Of a stretch of 10,220 bases of DNA, positions 6,124-10,220 are shown piece after piece. The DNA is from Clostridiales bacterium UBA6363 (GTDB lineage: Bacteria > Bacillota > Clostridia > UBA1381). The position numbers were made by a program, and so were the translations under genes. The stretch spans positions 2,051 through 12,270 of the forward strand of contig DJRJ01000045.1 in NCBI GenBank assembly GCA_002438865.1, in the 5' to 3' direction. Every line of letters starts with the position of its first letter. The first letter of the stretch is position 1. The notes below the pieces were generated by a model. That model saw only the letters and a list, made by a program, of their open reading frames with translations. It was not told where the DNA came from and searched no databases.

Positions 6124-7401
6124 TTGGGTGCAAGGCTGAAAAAATTTGCGGTGCGGCTGTTTGACAGAGAACTTGATTTCCGTGTCAGGCTTTTTAACGT
6201 TCTTGCAATTGCGGGAGTCGGGATAAGCGCCGCAACGTTTATATTAAACATAGTCACGGCAATGTGGGCGAGTACGGTATTGAGCGCTGTGCTGACCGTG
6301 CTTTCCGCAGGACTTGTGATTTTTACATACAAAACGGGGAAGTATCAAATCGGATATACCGTCACCATTGTTACTATTTTTATGATTTTATTCCCGATAC
6401 TTTTCTTTGCCTCGGGCGGATACAAAGGCGGTATGCCGTCAATGTTTATCTTTGCGGTACTGTTTACCGTGCTGATGCTGACAGGGGCAAAGGCGCTTTT
6501 GGTGTCTTTGGCGGAAATAGCGGAATACATTGCGGTCTGTGTTATCGGCTACCTCAATCCTCAGCTTGTAACATGGTTTCATACCGATGCGGAAATGCTT
6601 ACGGATATTCTTGTTACAACAACGGCGGTAAGTATTTCGTGCGGAGCGGTTCTGTTTCTGCATCTTCGTGAATATGAATGTCAGAGAAAACAGCTTGCGG
6701 AGCAGAATGAGCTGTTAAAACGTCATGACGAGGTGAAATCCGTATTTCTTACAACGGTTGCGCACGAAATAAAAAATCCTTTAAATGCAATAAACCTGCA
6801 CGCACGTGACACGTTTGAACTGCTTGACGAGCCGTGTCCCGAAATTGAAACAATGAAAGAAAATCAAAGAACCATAGAAAAAATGGTCGTGCGGATTGAC
6901 CGCATTGTTGTCGAGCTTATGGACACCGTTGCAATCGAGCAGGGCAGGCTTGCGCTTGATATTTCTTCCGTGCGACTGTCACAGCTTTTGCGTGAGAGCG
7001 CAAAGACCGTTTCTTTCGGCAATAATGAAATCGTGTTTAATCTTGATGAAAGCCTGCCGCCGATCCGTGCAGATTACGCAAGAATTATACAGGTAATAAC
7101 AAATCTGCTGTCAAACAGTATACAGCATACGCAAAACGGCGTTATTACAATCACTCTTGAATGCCAAGGCTCAAATCAGCTTGTTTCCGTTGCCGACAAC
7201 GGCGAGGGAATGAGCGAGGAGATAAAAGAAAAAGCGTTTGAGGGATATGTTTCCGTGAGCCGTGAATACTGGCGGCACGGAATAGGACTTTTTGTGTGCC
7301 ATCAGATAATAGAGGCACACGGCGGCAAGATATGGATTGAGAGTGAACTCGGCAGGGGAACAAAGGTTTCTTTTACACTGCCGTTTAGTGAGGAAAAGTA
7401 A
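6124..7401 (+). CDS. Sensor histidine kinase with multi-helix membrane domain
   Basis: A 425-residue two-component sensor kinase. The first ~180 residues are strongly hydrophobic, with about six predicted membrane helices and no large extracellular loop, so sensing is probably within or at the membrane. A short coiled linker (~183-203) leads to the dimerisation/phosphoacceptor helix VAHEIKNPL with His214. The ATP-binding domain follows: N box around ITNLLSNSIQHT (326-336), G1 DNGEGM (358-363) and G2 RHGIGLFVC (384-392), slightly unlike the usual GxGLGL. The start is TTG 6124, 7 bases behind GGAGGG (6111-6116); no in-frame ATG or GTG is equally placed. The stop codon touches the ATG of the response regulator, so the pair is translationally coupled and almost certainly cognate. 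The stimulus is unknown. Confidence 0.93.
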   Translation: MGARLKKFAVRLFDRELDFRVRLFNVLAIAGVGISAATFILNIVTAMWASTVLSAVLTVLSAGLVIFTYKTGKYQIGYTVTIVTIFMILFPILFFASGGYKGGMPSMFIFAVLFTVLMLTGAKALLVSLAEIAEYIAVCVIGYLNPQLVTWFHTDAEMLTDILVTTTAVSISCGAVLFLHLREYECQRKQLAEQNELLKRHDEVKSVFLTTVAHEIKNPLNAINLHARDTFELLDEPCPEIETMKENQRTIEKMVVRIDRIVVELMDTVAIEQGRLALDISSVRLSQLLRESAKTVSFGNNEIVFNLDESLPPIRADYARIIQVITNLLSNSIQHTQNGVITITLECQGSNQLVSVADNGEGMSEEIKEKAFEGYVSVSREYWRHGIGLFVCHQIIEAHGGKIWIESELGRGTKVSFTLPFSEEK

Positions 7402-8091
7402 ATGGATATGATAAAACCGACAATACTTATAGTTGAGGACGAGCCTGAGGTTTTAAGAATAAATGCACGAATGCTCAAACGCCGTGGGTATGATGTTATT
7501 ACGGCAGGCACGGTTGAGGAAAGCTATCGCCTATTGTCCTCTGTTGCGCCCGATATGCTTATTCTTGATATAATGCTTCCCGACGGGAGCGGTTACGACA
7601 TATGCGAAAAATTCAGGCGTACAAGCGACAACCCGGTAATGTTTCTGACGGGTAAAAATGAGATTTCCGACAAGGTGGAGGGTCTCGGACGGGGAGGGGA
7701 TTATTACCTCACCAAGCCATACAGTTTTGACGAGCTGATTGCGGTTGCCGAGCGCCTTTTGGAACGCCATTTTAAGGCAATACATTCGGATTTTATACAA
7801 AAAGGCTCCCTTACTTTGGAGATTTCAAAAAACAAGGCTTTTGTAGACGGAAAGGACGCAAACCTCACCGTTAAGGAGTTTGCACTGCTCCTGCTTTTGG
7901 TAAAAAACGAAAACAGAATTTTTTCGCCGAAGGAATTGTACGAAGCCGTATGGGGAGTGCCGTCCGCCGACGACACCCGTACAATACGCTTTCATATAGG
8001 CAATTTGAAAAAGAAAATCAACACCGAAAACGCAGATGATTACGACATCGTTTCGGTTTACGGAAAAGGATATTTTTTCACAACAAATTAA
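7402..8091 (+). CDS. OmpR/PhoB-family response regulator
   Basis: A 229-residue cytoplasmic transcription regulator. The receiver domain (~7-118) has the acidic pocket E12-D13-E14, phosphoacceptor Asp56 in LILDIMLPDGSG, Thr83 in FLTGK and Lys105 in LTKPY, so all the switch residues are present. The C-terminal winged helix-turn-helix (~130-228) has the family pattern LTVKEFALLLLLVKNENRIFSPKEL, then DDTRTIRFHIGNLKKKI and a final hairpin VYGKGYFF. The ATG directly follows the kinase stop, with AGGA 7 bases upstream. The usual GADDYLTKP appears as GGDYYLTKP, a mild deviation. Its targets are not visible. The direct repeats at 6046-6076 before its own operon and the inverted repeats after it are candidate binding sites, which is inference only. 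Confidence 0.95.
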   Translation: MDMIKPTILIVEDEPEVLRINARMLKRRGYDVITAGTVEESYRLLSSVAPDMLILDIMLPDGSGYDICEKFRRTSDNPVMFLTGKNEISDKVEGLGRGGDYYLTKPYSFDELIAVAERLLERHFKAIHSDFIQKGSLTLEISKNKAFVDGKDANLTVKEFALLLLLVKNENRIFSPKELYEAVWGVPSADDTRTIRFHIGNLKKKINTENADDYDIVSVYGKGYFFTTN

Positions 8092-8132
8092 ATTGTGAGT
8101 TTTCCCTAACAATTCGGAAAATGCATTTTTTC

Positions 8133-8141
8133 TGATATACT
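8133..8141 (+). promoter_or_regulatory. Possible extended -10 promoter for the receiver/secreted-protein operon
   Basis: TGATATACT contains a TATACT -10 hexamer (8136-8141) preceded by the TGN extension. The hexamer 17 bases upstream (TTCGGA, 8113-8118) is a poor -35. An inverted repeat TTTTCC-N10-GGAAAA (8100-8121) overlaps that -35 position. Transcription would begin near 8148, so the transcript would immediately contain the terminator hairpin at 8163-8200. Confidence 0.45.
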
Positions 8142-8162
8142 GTAGATAGTGGGGAAATTATC

Positions 8163-8200
8163 GCTCCGATCGGATTTCGTCCGACGGAGCTTTTTGTTTT
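8163..8200 (+). terminator. Intrinsic terminator or attenuator ahead of the receiver gene
   Basis: GCTCCG-A-TCGGA (8163-8174) pairs with TCCGACGGAGC (8180-8190), leaving one bulged A and a five-base loop, and is followed by TTTTTGTTTT. It can end the kinase-regulator transcript, whose last stop is at 8091. Because a possible promoter lies upstream at 8133-8141, it may also act as an attenuator for the next operon. The 5' arm CTCCGAT (8164-8170) is also fully complementary to ATCGGAG (8201-8207) in the ribosome site of the next gene. Confidence 0.82.
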
Positions 8201-8215
8201 ATCGGAGGTGCTGCT

Positions 8216-8587
8216 GTGAAAATACTGATTGTCGGATATGATGCGGAAATAACCGCTCTTACGGGAAAAATTCTTGAGCGGAGCGGATATGACATAGTCT
8301 GCCGATCGTATATGCCGGGCGCAGACTCGATTGAGAGTGAAAATATTCAGCTTGTTATTGCGGAGCTTGAGACCGATGAAAATGAGAGGGTACTCTTTTG
8401 CAAAACGGTGAAAAGCATTAAAAGACCGCCCAAGCTTTTGCTTATCGGCAGAAGCGGCGAAGAAGAAATTCCTATGCTCAATGCGGGAGCGGACGACTGG
8501 ATTAAAAAGCCGTATAAAACGGCGGTGTTCCTTGCACGTGTATCCGCTCTGATGCGGCAGTGCGAAATCAAAAGGGAGGAGTATTGA
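8216..8587 (+). CDS. Degenerate stand-alone receiver-domain protein
   Basis: A 123-residue protein that is almost entirely one CheY-like receiver domain: ILIVGYDAEITALTGKILERSGYDI at the start, a central LVIAELETDE strand, LLLIGRSGEEE and GADDWIKKPY at the end. Switch residues are altered. The strand that normally carries the phosphoacceptor Asp has Glu50 (LVIAE), the Thr/Ser position in LLLIG appears to be Gly78, and the acidic pocket is reduced to GYD near residue 9. Lys98 is kept. There is no DNA-binding or enzyme domain. It starts at GTG 8216, 7 bases behind GGAGG (8204-8208), and ends one base before the ATG of a secreted protein gene. It may be a phosphorylation-independent binding partner. 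Relatedness to the preceding regulator's receiver suggests family membership only, not a recent copy. Confidence 0.82.
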   Translation: MKILIVGYDAEITALTGKILERSGYDIVCRSYMPGADSIESENIQLVIAELETDENERVLFCKTVKSIKRPPKLLLIGRSGEEEIPMLNAGADDWIKKPYKTAVFLARVSALMRQCEIKREEY

Positions 8588-8588
8588 T

Positions 8589-10220
8589 ATGAAAAAAAGA
8601 TTTACGGCGTTTGCGCTTGTATTCGGTATGCTGATAAATCAGAGCATCGGCTTGGTATCGGCCGCCGAAAGCGAAAAGAACGCATACGGACATTCGATAA
8701 AATATGAGCCTGTGACACAGCTTTACACGGGCGGTGAGCCTGTAAGATTTTTTGATGCCGCCGTGACCCAATGGGAGGATATAAGAGATGAGGCAAAGGC
8801 TGTTAAGTGGCTTAGTGAAAACAATTATCTTTTAAATCATTTCGGGCGTTATTTCAGCGGTGTCGAAATGAAAGACTGCTTTAACTCAAAAGGCGAATGG
8901 CAAACGCAGATGAAAGGACCGAGAAACGTCCGCAGATGGGACGCAAACGTAAGCTTTACTGCGCTTACCGAAAAGGAACAGCGTGAAAACGGAAACATAT
9001 CCGCTATGTTTGATAAGGGTGATTTGCAGTACCTTTTTTCACGTAAAGTAAAAACCGTTCAGACGAGGTGGGGACTTACCGGTCAGAGCAACGATACGGG
9101 AATGGTGCTTGCTTTCGGCGAATGGGTACAATCAAAGGGCGGCGGCTGGCATAAGTATAACACATTGGGTGACGGACCGAATCTGTACGATTCTTTTGCA
9201 TGGAAAAATGCAGACTCCCTAAATCTTATCAGCTTTATGGCACAGAGCGATAAGGATAACCGTGTTGATTCGTATATGTCGGGAGCAATGCTTGTCGGCA
9301 AGGACATTCAAGGTCCGAGAATAAGCTCCGTTCGTGTTACGTCTGATGTTGAGGGAAAAAATGAAATCGAAAACGGAACGGTCACTCTCGATACGGTAGA
9401 TAAGCTTGATGACCGCACGGTGTATTTTCAGGTTGAATGGGATGAGCCGGTTATGTTCAGAGGTATGCCGTCAGGCAAACTGAAAGATTTATCCTTAAAA
9501 ATTAACACAATAGGCATTGACGGCACAAGCGGAATAATTGCGGAAGCGCCGTTTCTGAAGTTTGCACCGACAAAAAAGGACAGCAAGCCTGTTATGGTGT
9601 TTGAATATAAAATTGCCGACCCATATACGGATTCTTCATCCGTTACGCAGGAGAGGGGATATTTTTACAAGTTCAGCAATGTATCTGTTTCGGAACAGGA
9701 AAATAATACGCTGTGGAATAATATATACGATATTTCGGGGAATAAATTTGCGGCGGATGCAGACGGATTACAGCCGTCGGGCAAGGTTGTTTCGATTGTA
9801 AGCGGAGCGCCGAAGGTTGATTTGACGCCGTTCGGAATTAAAAATATCCGAATGGAAAAAACGGACGGCAACACCGCATATATTGCGGAGAAGGAAAACT
9901 TAGAAATAAATCTTAAGCTAAACAAGTCTTTGTCGGGAAATATAAAAAAGGAGGATTTGCCGAAAATAACTCTTAATGTAACCGATTCTGACGGCAAAAA
10001 TGTAACGTTGGAGCCGTACGCTTTTGAAAGAGATTGCATTAAGTACCGCACTTGGTTTAAGCATGGATATAAGGCGGACGGCGAAACGGTTAAGGTTGTT
10101 TCGGTTTCGGCTGTTTCCGATAATGTCAAAGACGAATCGGGATACAAGATGATGAATTACGCTGCTGACGGTAACGGTATGCTTATGCCGACCGACATTC
10201 CGTCGGGTGCAAAGAGCAAA
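8589..10220 (+). CDS. Large secreted protein of unknown function (3' end outside window)
   Basis: The frame is open for 544 codons to the window edge without a stop. The start ATG lies 7 bases behind a strong GGGAGGAG (8574-8581) and one base after the receiver gene stop. Residues 1-26 form a standard secretion signal: KKR, a hydrophobic core, and cleavage probably in VSA/A (25/26) or SAA/E (26/27). The mature part is hydrophilic, rich in Asp, Lys, Gly and aromatic residues, and mostly beta-like in pattern. Phrases such as GPRISSVRVTSDVEG, VYFQVEWDEPVMF and LEINLKLNKSL recall tandem Ig-like or cadherin-like domains of clostridial surface proteins. I recognise no catalytic motif. A C-terminal anchor (S-layer homology or stalk repeats) could lie beyond the window. 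Confidence 0.85.
   Translation, partial: MKKRFTAFALVFGMLINQSIGLVSAAESEKNAYGHSIKYEPVTQLYTGGEPVRFFDAAVTQWEDIRDEAKAVKWLSENNYLLNHFGRYFSGVEMKDCFNSKGEWQTQMKGPRNVRRWDANVSFTALTEKEQRENGNISAMFDKGDLQYLFSRKVKTVQTRWGLTGQSNDTGMVLAFGEWVQSKGGGWHKYNTLGDGPNLYDSFAWKNADSLNLISFMAQSDKDNRVDSYMSGAMLVGKDIQGPRISSVRVTSDVEGKNEIENGTVTLDTVDKLDDRTVYFQVEWDEPVMFRGMPSGKLKDLSLKINTIGIDGTSGIIAEAPFLKFAPTKKDSKPVMVFEYKIADPYTDSSSVTQERGYFYKFSNVSVSEQENNTLWNNIYDISGNKFAADADGLQPSGKVVSIVSGAPKVDLTPFGIKNIRMEKTDGNTAYIAEKENLEINLKLNKSLSGNIKKEDLPKITLNVTDSDGKNVTLEPYAFERDCIKYRTWFKHGYKADGETVKVVSVSAVSDNVKDESGYKMMNYAADGNGMLMPTDIPSGAKSK

Noticed and set aside
5477..6133. A 218-codon open frame on the minus strand.
   Set aside because: It lies wholly opposite the ATPase gene and its remnant, has no convincing ribosome site or family motifs, and the plus strand carries clear P-type ATPase motifs.
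8142..8200. A known metabolite riboswitch in the leader before the receiver gene.
   Set aside because: Only about 50 bases lie between the possible start site and the T run, with a single hairpin. No conserved aptamer core was recognised.
9665..10147. A 160-codon open frame on the minus strand.
   Set aside because: It is a shadow of the secreted-protein frame, which has a strong ribosome site, a signal peptide and an unbroken 544 codons. The antisense frame is low-complexity Ser/Leu/Phe.

Overview
The window looks like chromosomal DNA from a low-to-moderate GC Gram-positive bacterium of the class Clostridia. This is inferred from the copper-amine-oxidase-like stalk domain on a lipoprotein, strong AGGAGG-type ribosome sites, GTG/TTG starts, AT-rich hairpin-T terminators and ECF/two-component gene styles typical of that group. 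No species can be named. All genes read on the + strand. No tRNA, rRNA, CRISPR array, insertion sequence or prophage gene was seen, and no gap between genes exceeds about 140 bases.

Layout. (1) 1-2179: a flavodoxin tail, an aldo/keto reductase, and a lipoprotein carrying a stalk domain fused to a complete flavodoxin, closed by a strong terminator: a small redox operon. (2) 2224-4070: an ECF sigma factor, a tiny two-helix membrane protein and a larger membrane protein with an extracytoplasmic sensor-like domain and two C-terminal zinc ribbons, ending in a second terminator. (3) 4072-6035: a P-type cation ATPase that appears broken. Its frame is lost just after the GDGVND hinge, the next membrane helices are absent, and the last helices continue in another frame. 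(4) 6060-8091: a histidine kinase and an OmpR-type response regulator behind a near-consensus housekeeping promoter. (5) 8133-10220: a leader with a terminator hairpin, then a degenerate stand-alone receiver domain and a large secreted protein that runs off the window.

The most interesting signal is in regions 2 and 3. The ECF sigma gene and the ATPase gene are each preceded by the same bipartite promoter, CCAACC-N13-TGCGTGTAATA, with identical spacing. It has the AAC-type -35 and CGT-type -10 of ECF sigma factors. I infer an autoregulated stress or ion-homeostasis module: the sigma factor drives its own operon and the pump, and the two membrane proteins are candidate signal receivers/anti-sigma partners. 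In this strain the pump seems to have decayed while its promoter remains intact.

In region 5, a receiver with Glu at the phosphoacceptor site is coupled to a secreted protein behind a possible attenuator. This is a second, less certain, regulatory oddity.
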